Shown here: positions 1 to 7,947 of the stretch, in pieces
How the letters are laid out: the number at the start of each line of letters is the position of its first letter
How positions within the stretch are numbered: position 1 is the stretch's first letter
Assembly (NCBI GenBank): GCA_028565635.1
Contig: JAOXYB010031954.1
Span: 1 to 14,508 of the forward strand
Origin: Phoronis ovalis
Taxonomy: Eukaryota > Phoronida > Phoronidae
DNA: 14,508 nt
Direction: 5' to 3'
Notes under the pieces: generated by a model
What the model saw: the letters and a program-made list of their open reading frames with translations, nothing else
What the model was told of the DNA's origin: nothing
Databases searched by the model: none
Made by a program: the position numbers and the translations under genes

Positions 1-917
1 GCCTGTGATAACTCGGCCTTACGTGACCTACATCTCTATCAAGATCTGTGGTTTACCACGGGTCCCGTCTAGTTGCAAGAAAATTTGAAAATGTTCTTTA
101 CCACGGGTCTAAAATTAATGTTCTTGTTGGCCATAAATTCTATATGAAGCCTGAATCTGGAAACCAAAAATGATATGATGACACATATATAACTACATTT
201 TAATTGGATTTAGATTGCTATCTAGTATTTGTAGATGGGTTAACAATAATTCACTAGTGTTTGATTTTTGTGTACTTGCTTCTAATTAATCCCCATGTTT
301 GTTATTAGCATCTGTCATTTGGTATATACTCAAATGCTGAATAACTGGCATTGTCAAAGGATAGAAGCACTGCTACAATTTGTGGTGGTGTTATTTTTAA
401 CAATTTAATCTGTGAGAAAGAAGTTGCTGTCTACTCTTGCTATGCGGTGAATTTATAGTATACATGCTGCAAGGACGGGACATCTTATTAACCTGCTATA
501 ATTTTGCATTAATTTCTGTTTTGTAAACGTATAACAACTGAAAAATGTCAGTTTTATCATTGCGCTGTATATAGCTGCAAGGTTGCCTTTAAATTTTTCT
601 ATTGATGTTTATTCCAAAAACAAAGTAAATTTACCTTGTACACACAATGTTGTCTGCTACATATTATAAGCTATTATTTAATGTTTGCTTAAGATAGTAT
701 CTAGTACTATATACAAATGCTAGTATTACAAGTAAGGTATTACATCATGTATTACATAACTCTTACATACTAGTTTTCTTCTAATTAATAGCAATATGCT
801 TCGGAAACTCACAATTATTTGTAATTTGCAAAAAAATAATATTGTGTACAAATACACTTTGAAAATTTTTTCATTTGTTGCTTTAATTTGTTAAGACTAT
901 ATTAATCATTTTTGCAG
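1..917. other. Intergenic or intronic AT-rich sequence, no gene seen
   Basis: No convincing exon was found on either strand. A 13-base direct repeat (TTTACCACGGGTC) occurs at 52-64 and 97-109. A short frame is open from base 1 to a stop at 70-72, but it has no good donor and no recognisable product. If the exon candidate at 918 is real, this stretch is at least partly the intron upstream of it. Confidence 0.5.
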
Positions 918-983
918 GTAAAAAAATAACAGCCAATGCTTTCAAGTTTTTGGACCATTACGATGATGAACATTTCCCTACAG
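918..983 (+). CDS. Candidate penultimate coding exon of an unrecognised gene entering from the left
   Basis: A clear acceptor (TTTTTGCAG, AG at 916-917) is followed by a frame, starting with the last two bases of a codon, that reads KKITANAFKFLDHYDDEHF and then PT. A CAG|GTACAA donor follows with GT at 984-985. The exon ends after one base of a codon. That phase matches the frame of the next good acceptor at 1631, giving an uninterrupted junction ...FPTG-GQKQ.... The peptide is acidic and aromatic-rich around DHYDDEHF; I do not recognise the family. If the donor is not used, the frame runs to a TAA at 1016-1018. Support is splice-site quality plus phase agreement only, so this may still be chance. 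Confidence 0.4.
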
Positions 984-1630
984 GTACAATGTTGACAGAT
1001 GGAGGCACATCACCTTAAGTTCCACCTATAGAACACATGGAATGTTCATAGAAACTCAAATCAAATATCTAAATTTTTGAAAGTTTAAAACAACTGTAGA
1101 ACAAAAAAATTCAAACTTTATAGAGATGAAGCTCAATTTCTGTAGCTGCTGATTTTCAAAAATATATTGTGTAAAAAATATTAAGATATTTTTGTCCTTG
1201 TGCGAGGGTGTGAAGTGAAATTGATAGTCTGGCATGCCACTTTCAGAAATTAAGAAAACATTGGATGCAATTTGTGCATTCTGGATGATTTCTAATGAAT
1301 GATATTTTTATTCTATTTTTCACAATTCTATATGAGGTATATGTGATTTTATTAAGATACAGGTGACTAATTGGCAGCTACGTAATTTTTGATAACTTCG
1401 TCACTTAGTTGTCCGAACCTGGTTGTCTTAAACTTTACGATATCATTATTTTAACTTTCACTCAAACTGGTAGCTAATAGAAACACTAAATATGAAATCA
1501 TAAATCTTGAAATGCTTTTAACTTAGCTTGCTTAAATGTTTCTGAAGTTGTGCGGTATAGGAGTTAATTGCAAAGACTGCTTGCTAGCTTGCTTGTACAA
1601 TACATTGCATTATACCGCTTTTCTTTCCAG

Positions 1631-1695
1631 GAGGACAAAAGCAGAACGAAGTCAAAATTAGTCTTCCTGCAAGGAACCAAACGTCACAATTCTAA
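1631..1695 (+). CDS. Candidate terminal exon (C-terminus) of the same unrecognised gene
   Basis: The acceptor is strong, with a pyrimidine tract ending in TTTCTTTCCAG (AG at 1629-1630). Joined in phase to the exon ending at 983, it encodes GQKQNEVKISLPARNQTSQF and a TAA stop at 1693-1695. The intron would be 647 bases. An AATAAA lies 83 bases after the stop, a fitting position for a 3' end. An alternative frame from the same acceptor stays open for 33 codons, so the frame choice rests on phase agreement with the upstream exon. The product is unknown. Confidence 0.4.
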
Positions 1696-1777
1696 ACCTG
1701 CTTTTAGCATTCATAAATGCAGATTTAATTGACCTTGAAGTCTTCCAGGCTATGCTTCTTGCTTTACTTTGTATGCA

Positions 1778-1783
1778 ATAAAG
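1778..1783 (+). terminator. Possible AATAAA polyadenylation signal for the left + strand gene
   Basis: Canonical AATAAA on the + strand, 83 bases downstream of the candidate stop at 1693-1695. It fits a short 3' UTR. In AT-rich DNA the hexamer is common, so this is weak on its own. Confidence 0.3.
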
Positions 1784-1885
1784 ATGCTACTTTTCTGGAA
1801 CTTACTACATGTAGCTTTATATGCTTAATTGTTTATCTACAGTGACTCTGAATATTCTAGAGTGACTTAAAACCAGACATGCCAA

Positions 1886-1908
1886 GTCACCCGCATTCGC
1901 CGGGTGAC
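1886..1908. repeat. Perfect 8-bp hairpin, probable repeat fragment
   Basis: GTCACCCG (1886-1893) and CGGGTGAC (1901-1908) are perfect inverted arms around the 7-base loop CATTCGC. The patch is GC-rich inside AT-rich DNA. A second CCCGCATG occurs about 90 bases downstream (1988-1995), which suggests a small dispersed repeat, but no full element could be delimited. Confidence 0.4.
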
Positions 1909-2183
1909 ACGTACCTGCTAAAATTTTGCTAATTTTGTTACTTATATATACAAATGACGTCACAAAAACACTAAAAAGCACTAATCTCCCGCATGTTTTT
2001 GCTCTGACCTAGGCATCTTTGTAAAACTCAACTTGAAATATTATCCACTGCATGCATTTCCATGTACATACTCTATTCATTGAAACTCCAGATATAGTGT
2101 ATATTTTATATAGTGCCATTCTGTAGAATACTTTCATTTACTATTTGTGATGTAGTGTCATTGTCTTGGTTAATCATTTTCAG

Positions 2184-2229
2184 TCCAGTGGACAAACTAA
2201 TTGACCAAGATAATGCCCATTCTGACAAG
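2184..2229 (+). other. Low-confidence 46-base exon-like block
   Basis: An acceptor TCATTTTCAG (AG at 2182-2183) and a donor AAG|GTAAAAA (GT at 2230-2231) bound a 46-base block. One frame reads PVDKLIDQDNAHSDK after a single leading base; reading through the donor it stops at TAA 2266-2268. Its open frame is not in phase with the exon at 918-983, and no partner exon was found. It could be an alternative exon, a relic, or chance. Confidence 0.2.
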
Positions 2230-2440
2230 GTAAAAATGTGCAGCAGGTACACGTATCATACTGGTTAACTGGAATTTGTAAATAGTATAATTTAAAATGG
2301 GTTTCTGAACTGTTTATAGCTACATTATTAACATCAAAAATTTTAAAATGTAAAATAAGTACTAAAATTTAGATATTCTGTTAACAACAATTCTGAATGT
2401 TAATATAAGTAAACTTCTATAGATATAACTGAAAATAAGG

Positions 2441-2446
2441 TTTATT
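2441..2446 (-). terminator. Possible polyadenylation signal of the FAM210 gene
   Basis: TTTATT on the + strand is AATAAA on the - strand, about 490 bases past the FAM210 stop. A variant ATTAAA (2674-2679) lies closer to the stop. Either could be used; the sequence alone does not decide. Confidence 0.3.
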
Positions 2447-2936
2447 GTAATGGTTCACATTAACAACTTCATTCATAATATAACATTACATTTTAAGCTT
2501 TTTACGTCATCTTGATCAATCTCTGATGCATACATATTTCTACCTTCGCCAAAAGCGTATCATCACCGATCATGCTGTTGAATGTCAGAAAAAAATTTGT
2601 TAAAATTTAACATGATTTAAGTCCATAGGAAATCATACTACATTATATATACTATATAGGTATTACTTACACATTTAATTAAATTTACTGTCTAAAAGTA
2701 CATCTTTGTCATAATTACTAATAATACGTATCCTGTAGAGTACCTAACCCATAATGTTGAATACCATTACAAATATTAAGTTCTAGATTCTTTATATACC
2801 TATTGAATAATGTAAAGTTTATATAGGTACAATTATTTCACATGTTACAACTTAATCTAATTTCTAAATATCAATAAATTTTTTGATATATTATATTACA
2901 ATAAGCCTTTTCCAGGTTGTCTAAATCTGAAACAGA

Positions 2937-3138
2937 TTAATTCTTTAGTTTTCCTGAACTGCGCAGATACCTGACCACTAGTGGAGTTCCTGTCACAGTG
3001 AGACCAATTCTCACTGGTGCAGCAACACTATGGAGAGCATATGCTATGGCAAATGTTGTGGCTTCCGTAGCAAATTTGGATTGCAACACATTTTCGCCAG
3101 CGCCAAACTTTTGTAGTAGACTAATGACATCAATTCCA
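2937..3138 (-). CDS. FAM210B: FAM210 exon 2: second half of DUF1279 and stop
   Basis: The acceptor CTTCTTTTCAG (AG at 3140-3139) opens exactly in phase with exon 1, completing the split serine codon: Q-S-G-I-D-V-I-S. The 67 codons include LLQKFGAGENVLQSKFATEA, a small-residue/aromatic helix (TTFAIAYALHSVAAPVRIG), and VVRYLRSSGKLKN before TAA at 2939-2937. The conserved core K-F-G...SK...AYA.H...APVRI..T...VRY.R is typical of DUF1279 proteins. This exon was not obvious as a long open frame because it is short. Confidence 0.9.
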
Positions 3139-4668
3139 CTGAAAAGAAGTAACCAAGTGCAACAGCTTAATTAAAATATGCAACAGCAACATATAGCAGG
3201 GCATTAAGTAAACAATTATCACAATCATGCAGCCCAATAAAAATCTAAACATGTATCAATAACGAATGTTGCTCAATTATTTAAATCATATGTCTACAAA
3301 CGTGGCTGTAGGACACAAATATCAACATGATTTATGATTTTTGTGAAGCCCGCAACCTAGTATACATATATAGGTGCATGCAGATCATCATCATCGTTAG
3401 TTGGCTGTTCAATACAATATGCAGTCACTATATACTCTATACACTTTTGGCCCAGTGCAATTGAGAGTGCATATATGCTTAAAACATTGTGATCAAGCCC
3501 GTCAAATGGGAGGGGGGTGCATTGGGTGCGAATGCACCCCCCTTTTCAAATGGGAGGAACCTGTTTAATGATAACGCACCCCCCTTTTCAAATAGGAGGG
3601 TCACCATCAATGTAATGTTAATGCACCCCCCCTTTTGAAACAGTATAACGCACCCCCCTTTTGAAATAGTAACGCACCCCCCTTTTGAACTGACAGGAAA
3701 ACACGCGTAGCCCCCTTTGGAACAGAGAGACAGATTTTTTTACCACTTATTCTGGGCGTTTTGTTACTATAGGAGTGAAAATGGCACTTCTTTTTTTTGC
3801 TTGTCAATTTTTTTCTGGGAGTACGGAGACGTTTTAGCGACCTTTTTTGAATTACTTAACTGATATTTTCTGAAACTGATAATTCTAAAAACATCACAAA
3901 CGCACCCCCCTTCCCCCTTTTGAAAAAGTGTCTGACAGGCCTGGTGATATCATGATTATTATTAAACATTGTTAAATGACACCCTTCTTACAACTTCTAT
4001 TATTATTTTTAAGGAAATGCCAAAATACAATTTTCCAGTAGCTAAAATAGTAATTTAGCATATTGTGCTATAGTTGTTTACAAACTAATTTACCTTTGTA
4101 CAGCTAGATAACAAGCACTGATAGAGATGACCCATAATCCGCCATATAAAACCACTCCCGTTGCACCATGCTCTTTAAAGTTTTTCTTCAGCTTCTCTTT
4201 CTGGCTTAATTTTTTTTCTGTTTTTCCATTAATTTCTCTGTTGATTGACGAGGTGTGAAAATGTTGAATTGATATGCCATTTGTCCTATTGAAATTATTT
4301 AGCTGTTTTCCGGCAAAACTTCGAGTTTTGATTTTTGATATAACGTTGGGGGAATTATGATGCTTTGGTAGTGCTTTTCGTAATGATGCAAAATGTCTAA
4401 ACGACTTTTGTCCGGTTACTTGCATCATGTATTCATTATTTATGATATATACTTGATTTCTATCCATCCAGCAGTTGCTCTGATATTTAAGAGAAAGATC
4501 CTTCTGTTTTCGTTTCAAAGTTTCTGGCTTCCATTCCGAGTCACTTTTGTAGCAATTTTCACCACCATTGCTGTATAAAGCTGTCGATGTTGCCCAACTA
4601 TTCTGTGGAAGACAATACGGTCTCCCAAACTTGGCTAATAAACCAAGATGTCTTGGAAGACGATGCAT
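2937..4668 (-). CDS. FAM210B: FAM210 family (DUF1279) mitochondrial membrane protein, two exons
   Basis: The coding sequence joins 4668-4094 to 3138-2937 and gives 258 residues. The family consists of mitochondrial membrane proteins: FAM210A supports mitochondrial translation and muscle/bone metabolism, FAM210B supports erythroid mitochondrial function. What is seen: a basic acid-poor N-terminus (MHRLPRHLGLLAKFGRP) fitting a presequence, a low-complexity polar middle, then DUF1279 at about 155-258. The domain starts with a lysine-rich helix (QKEKLKKNFKEHGATG), has a membrane segment at about 171-190 (GVVLYGGLWVISISACYLAV), the SGIDV turn, FGAGE, a second hydrophobic stretch and APVRIGLTV...VVRYLR. 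Ending just after the domain resembles FAM210B rather than FAM210A, which has a coiled-coil tail; human FAM210B is shorter (192 aa), so the paralog call is tentative. The frame is open upstream to a TAA at 4740-4738 with no earlier ATG, so ATG 4668-4666 is the first usable start (A at -3). Confidence 0.9.
3494..3942. mobile_element. MITE-like C-run repeat element with imperfect terminal inverted repeats
   Basis: The core [AC]GCACCCCCCTTTT recurs at six places on the + strand (near 3532, 3575, 3621, 3650, 3673 and 3900; one copy has an extra C), with AT-rich spacers of varying length. The left end (CAAGCCCGTCAAATGGGAGG) and the reverse complement of the right end (CAGGCCTGTCA...AAAAGGGGG) share CARGCCYGTCA followed by a G-run and GGTGC, like imperfect terminal inverted repeats. 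No transposase is encoded, and the frame open on the - strand here (VPKGATRVF..., QKGGAL repeats) is translated repeat. Ends and target-site duplication are approximate. Confidence 0.55.
3512..3542. repeat. Perfect 12-bp G/C hairpin at the left end of the intronic element
   Basis: GGGGGGTGCATT (3512-3523) pairs perfectly with AATGCACCCCCC (3531-3542) around the 7-base loop GGGTGCG. It is flanked by a direct repeat CAAATGGGAGG at 3503-3513 and 3547-3557. This is probably two core units in opposite orientation, marking the terminal inverted arrangement of the element. Confidence 0.7.
4094..4668 (-). CDS. FAM210B: FAM210 exon 1: presequence, linker and first half of DUF1279
   Basis: The exon begins at ATG 4668 and ends with CAAAG|GTAAAT (donor GT at 4093-4092), splitting an AGT serine codon after two bases. 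Unspliced, the frame would hit TAA at once (4092-4090). Just before the domain sits HFHTSSINRE (about residues 136-145), which resembles the x-F-H-T-S context often seen near cleavage sites of imported mitochondrial proteins; that is inference. A possible acceptor (CTGTCAG) lies immediately 5' of the TAA at 4740, so an upstream non-coding exon is possible. Confidence 0.88.
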
Positions 4669-5535
4669 AATATAATGCTTGATTACAATATTTTGAAGTT
4701 TCTTGATAGAAGGCTGAATTTCAGCAGATCGCAACAATTACTGACAGTTAATATATAAAAATAGGATCCAAATGTGTTTATTATAGTTATATCCCTGTTG
4801 GTGCACCTTCTCTAAAATGGTTTATATGCTATTCTAGTGCCTGCATGTACCATATAGATATATCATCTTATACTTTATCAGATCAAGGTCAAAATTTAAA
4901 TATTATCTTTCTAGATAGGTTATTTGCCCTTGAATTTTATCTCAAAGTAACTGGTGAGTTAATTTACTTTTCTATAATATATACAAAGCAACCCTTAAGA
5001 ACAACAATGCATATAATTAATACGAAATTTCGTTGAATCACAATGCCATGCTAAAATGATTTCTGGTAATACCATTGATGATGATAGTCTTCACAGCTGT
5101 TGTATTTTCTGTTTCAGCTGTGATGCTTGGTAGTATATATATCAGTAGTATAGTAATGACATCTAGTGGCAAAATACGAATCAGTGTCATACAGGCCCTG
5201 TTACCATGAACTGATGCTTTGGGACACTTCCAAACAGTCTCAGAAAGTGACACATATGCAGTTTTGTAGTTGTTGAGCTTACTAGATTCAAGTTTATGAA
5301 CAAAATAGTACACTAGTAACAACACTAAACGGAAAAAAAACCCTTTTATTTCACAAAGGGTTTTCACATTCCTTCATTTATCAGGTATTTAATACAGTTT
5401 CAAACTCTTTATAGTTTGGTTTCCAAATACGTATTCAAAACTTGACGAGAGAGTGGCAGTGCACCACTTGAGGTGGCGTAAAGGTAGGTAGTGCTGTAGC
5501 TACTGTTGCATGCATTTTTACCTGTCTGTCAAGCC

Positions 5536-5555
5536 AATTTTTATTAATAAAAATT
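5536..5555. repeat. Perfect 20-base AT palindrome
   Basis: AATTTTTATTAATAAAAATT is its own reverse complement. Its TTTTATTAATAAAAATT core (17 bases) recurs at 5829-5845, 290 bases downstream, within another palindrome. It is immediately followed by TTCCCGAAATGGG (5554-5566), a 13-mer also present in both copies of the intronic repeat at 9054-9676. Confidence 0.75.
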
Positions 5556-5820
5556 CCCGAAATGGGGGTTAGTAAAAATTAAGGATCTGACAAAATTTGG
5601 TTAAGGACAATTAAATGTAGGTGTAAAACTATTTAAATTTTGTCATATTAAATTCATGCATTATGTAAACTTCTGCCAAAATAGCACCCCTTAGCAGCAA
5701 ACGTTTGAAGTCACATCCCGTATACGACTGTTTAAAGTGACAATATCCAATACCCATCGCCTCTAGATTATGGCATGTGGAATGCTAGGATTGCTAAACT
5801 AAACATCCTTATGCAGCCAC

Positions 5821-5849
5821 GACTAATCTTTTATTAATAAAAATTAGTC
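5821..5849. repeat. 29-base near-perfect palindrome, one bulged base
   Basis: GACTAAT (5821-5827) and ATTAGTC (5843-5849) flank the palindromic core TTTTATTAATAAAA (5829-5842), with a single unpaired C at 5828. It shares its core with the palindrome at 5536-5555; together they may mark the ends of a small hairpin-forming element of about 310 bases. Confidence 0.65.
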
Positions 5850-6451
5850 TGAGATGTACTTGGCTCATCAAACTTTCAGGTATTTTTTTGCATAAAACGT
5901 TAATTGATATTTTGGAGATGTGTGTATCTTTGGGTAGTCATTTCTTACAACTATCTATACACCCTCTTAAATCAAAAACAATATTTTCATAATAGGAATA
6001 TCTAGCAGAAACAAATTCAAGAATCGTTTTCTAGGTCTGTTGGTTACTAATGAGCATTAAAATTTTCAACATTTTCAAGATTTATAAACAATATACCAGA
6101 GCAAAATGGTCCTATGCTGATTGCATAATCATGTATCAGATAGGAAAAGTAATTACTGACAGTCTTCGATTTCAAACCTTTCCAAAAATGTTTACTTTTG
6201 CTGTGTTATCATTTCATTTAAAACTGTTTAAAATATGACAAGAAGTTTATAGTTCTAATAAGTTGTGACAGAAGGAAAGCACCATGCATTACTGACCATT
6301 AATGCTGAGCTCAACAACACATACAAAATCATGCAACTTAACTAAATGATTCTAAATATCAGATTCAAGTTCTCGAAATACAAGATCTTTCGAATAACCA
6401 TTTTAAAATACTGGTGCAAAATAAAGCTGGTCATTTTTATACTAAACAACC

Positions 6452-6477
6452 TTTATTTGTCTCTTTATAATTTTATT
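6452..6477 (-). terminator. Pair of AATAAA signals, candidate distal Galpha poly(A) site
   Basis: TTTATT at 6472-6477 and at 6452-6457 are two AATAAA hexamers on the - strand, about 900 bases past the Galpha stop. They would give a longer 3' UTR than the hexamer at 6825-6830. Confidence 0.3.
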
Positions 6478-6824
6478 CTTTACAGAATGACACTTAACAT
6501 TTCTTTAAATTGAAAACTCATAATACATTTTGCACACAACAGCTTAGTAAGAAAATACATAACTAGCAATGATATTGTATATAATTATGTAGAAGTAAGT
6601 AAGAAATTGGGGCATATTGTCCACAAAGTAATATGTGCCCATTATAGAATTTTATACAATAATTTCATAAACTGTACATCTTTACTAAATTCTACATTCC
6701 AGAAATTGCCCTGTTCTAGTAAAAAAACCTTGAGTACCACCCCCCCGGGTCTGCTCTATACAAATAAACTTTTCCAAGTATGGTACTGGTATAGCAAACA
6801 GGAAAATTATTATAAGATACTACA

Positions 6825-6830
6825 TTTATT
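6825..6830 (-). terminator. Candidate proximal Galpha poly(A) signal
   Basis: TTTATT on the + strand reads AATAAA on the - strand, about 540 bases downstream of the Galpha stop codon at 7374-7372. Confidence 0.35.
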
Positions 6831-7371
6831 TCCTATATAGGAGTTACTTTGTCAATAATCTGCTCGACTCAGGTGTATCGTCAACAGATGGGAATTTTAA
6901 TTAATATTATGCACAGCTCCAAAACTGAATGTTAAGACTGAATGTACTTCAACAGAATGTTGACAAACCAAAAACTGAATGTTCTTCAAACTAGTCATAA
7001 TTGTGCAAATTCTGGAGTGAAAAAGTTTCTGCAACAATTCTTCTCCTATTTACGTATTGAAATGACACATTCTGCACCAGTAGTGGCTGATCTTGATTAA
7101 ATTATTTACTTTTAGTAAAAACATGTGATTCCAAGGATACCCGCTGGAACAGGATATTCAACATAGATCTGACAAACTTTGGTTTGCATTTGCAACAAGC
7201 TTTATCTGATAAATGCTTTCACAGCAATATTATAAAATTCTAGTTTTCCACTTTATGCAATGTGATCACAATGGGTGAACTATATACATGTCATTAGAAA
7301 TCCTACTTGTATTATAAATATAGTTTTTACCCTCCTTGTGTAGGCTCCTATATGCACATTCCCAGTTGGAT
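6831..7371 (-). other. Probable Galpha12/13 3' untranslated region
   Basis: AT-rich sequence directly after the Galpha stop and before the nearest AATAAA on that strand. No coding sequence was seen. A short direct repeat (AAAACTGAATGTT at 6920-6932 and 6969-6981) with related copies lies inside. Confidence 0.5.
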
Positions 7372-7947
7372 TTACTGCAGCATTAACTGATTAAGGTTAT
7401 TCTGCAAAATAGTGTCTTTTACTGCTTGGAATACAAATTTTATATTCTCTGTGTCAATGGCTGTAGTGAAATGATGAAAGAGTGGCCTCAAACGAGCCTG
7501 ATCCCGCCTCTTAGAGTCAAACATATTTAATAAGAACTCTTGTACATGCTCTAAGTTGTGTGAATCTCCTTTGAAGTCTGGAAAATAATCAGCTATACTC
7601 ACTGTTTTAATTTTTTCTTCTAATAAATCTGTTTTGTTCAGAAACAGAATAATAGATACAGTACTAAAGCACTTATTATTTACAATTGTCTCAAATATAT
7701 TGGTTGATTCTACAAGGCGATTGGTTTTTCGATCTTCCATTAACACTTGGTCAAATTCACTTGATGATGAAAGAAACAGAATTGATGTTACATGCTCGAA
7801 ACACTGAAACCATTTTTGTCGTTGGGATCTTTGTCCTCCTACGTCAACAAACTTGAAGGGAATTGTTTTGATGTCAATATCATACTCAACAATCCCTTTG
7901 GTGGCTTTACGGGCATGAAGAATATCGAGTCTGACTGGACTGTAACC
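7372..7947 (-). CDS. GNA12/13: Galpha12/13 exon 3: switch regions, GTPase core and C-terminus
   Basis: Acceptor TTTTATAG (AG at 7949-7948), then 191 codons from [10 protein letters not shown] (residue 172) to LMLQ and TAA at 7374-7372. It holds switch I (Arg184, Thr187), switch II (DVGGQRSQR, 206-214), the [14 protein letters not shown] stretch, NKTD, and TTAIDT. The C-terminal residues that engage receptors and set coupling specificity (LNQLMLQ) are nearly identical to GNA13. The single large 3' exon carries every switch element. Confidence 0.97.
   Translation of the reverse strand, partial: GYSPVRLDILHARKATKGIVEYDIDIKTIPFKFVDVGGQRSQRQKWFQCFEHVTSILFLSSSSEFDQVLMEDRKTNRLVESTNIFETIVNNKCFSTVSIILFLNKTDLLEEKIKTVSIADYFPDFKGDSHNLEHVQEFLLNMFDSKRRDQARLRPLFHHFTTAIDTENIKFVFQAVKDTILQNNLNQLMLQ

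Larger units (their letters stand above)
1784..2936. other. Convergent intergenic region between left gene and FAM210
   Basis: AT-rich spacer between the 3' end of the candidate left + strand gene and the stop of the - strand FAM210 gene. It contains the hairpin at 1886-1908, the exon-like block at 2184-2229, and presumably the FAM210 3' UTR on its right side. No other coding sequence was found. Confidence 0.6.
3139..4093 (-). other. FAM210 intron (955 bases)
   Basis: Bounded by GTAAAT at 4093 and TTTTCAG ending at 3139. It contains the C/G-run-rich repeat element at about 3494-3942, an ATC-rich microsatellite-like stretch near 3388-3400, and otherwise AT-rich filler. Confidence 0.85.
4741..6824. 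other. Intergenic region: FAM210 upstream and Galpha downstream flank
   Basis: This lies between the FAM210 5' end and the nearest likely Galpha poly(A) signal; both genes are on the - strand, so it should carry the FAM210 promoter on its left side. No TATA box or clear initiator was recognised. The longest open frame (5367-5038, - strand) starts with GTG, lacks an early ATG and matches nothing I know. Two related AT palindromes lie at 5536-5555 and 5821-5849, and AAACCCTTT/AAAGGGTTT arms form a small hairpin near 5338-5364. Confidence 0.6.

Noticed and set aside
1-72. Frame open from the window edge (ACDNSALRDLHLYQDLW...)
   Set aside because: Only 23 codons, no good donor before the stop, and it includes a locally repeated 13-mer; chance is likely.
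3531-3690. Regularly recurring GCACCCCCC cores resembling a CRISPR-like array
   Set aside because: Repeats are short, spacing is irregular, spacers are low complexity, and the host is an animal; it is a transposon-type repeat.
3607-3807. 66-codon frame on the - strand with QKGGAL-like repeats
   Set aside because: It is translation of the C/G-run repeat element, mostly inside the FAM210 intron.
4393-4578. 61-codon + strand frame
   Set aside because: Antisense shadow of FAM210 exon 1.
5038-5367. 109-codon open frame on the - strand with hydrophobic stretches
   Set aside because: It begins with GTG, has no ATG until codon 60, no recognisable domain, and no good splice borders were seen. Long frames of this kind occur by chance.
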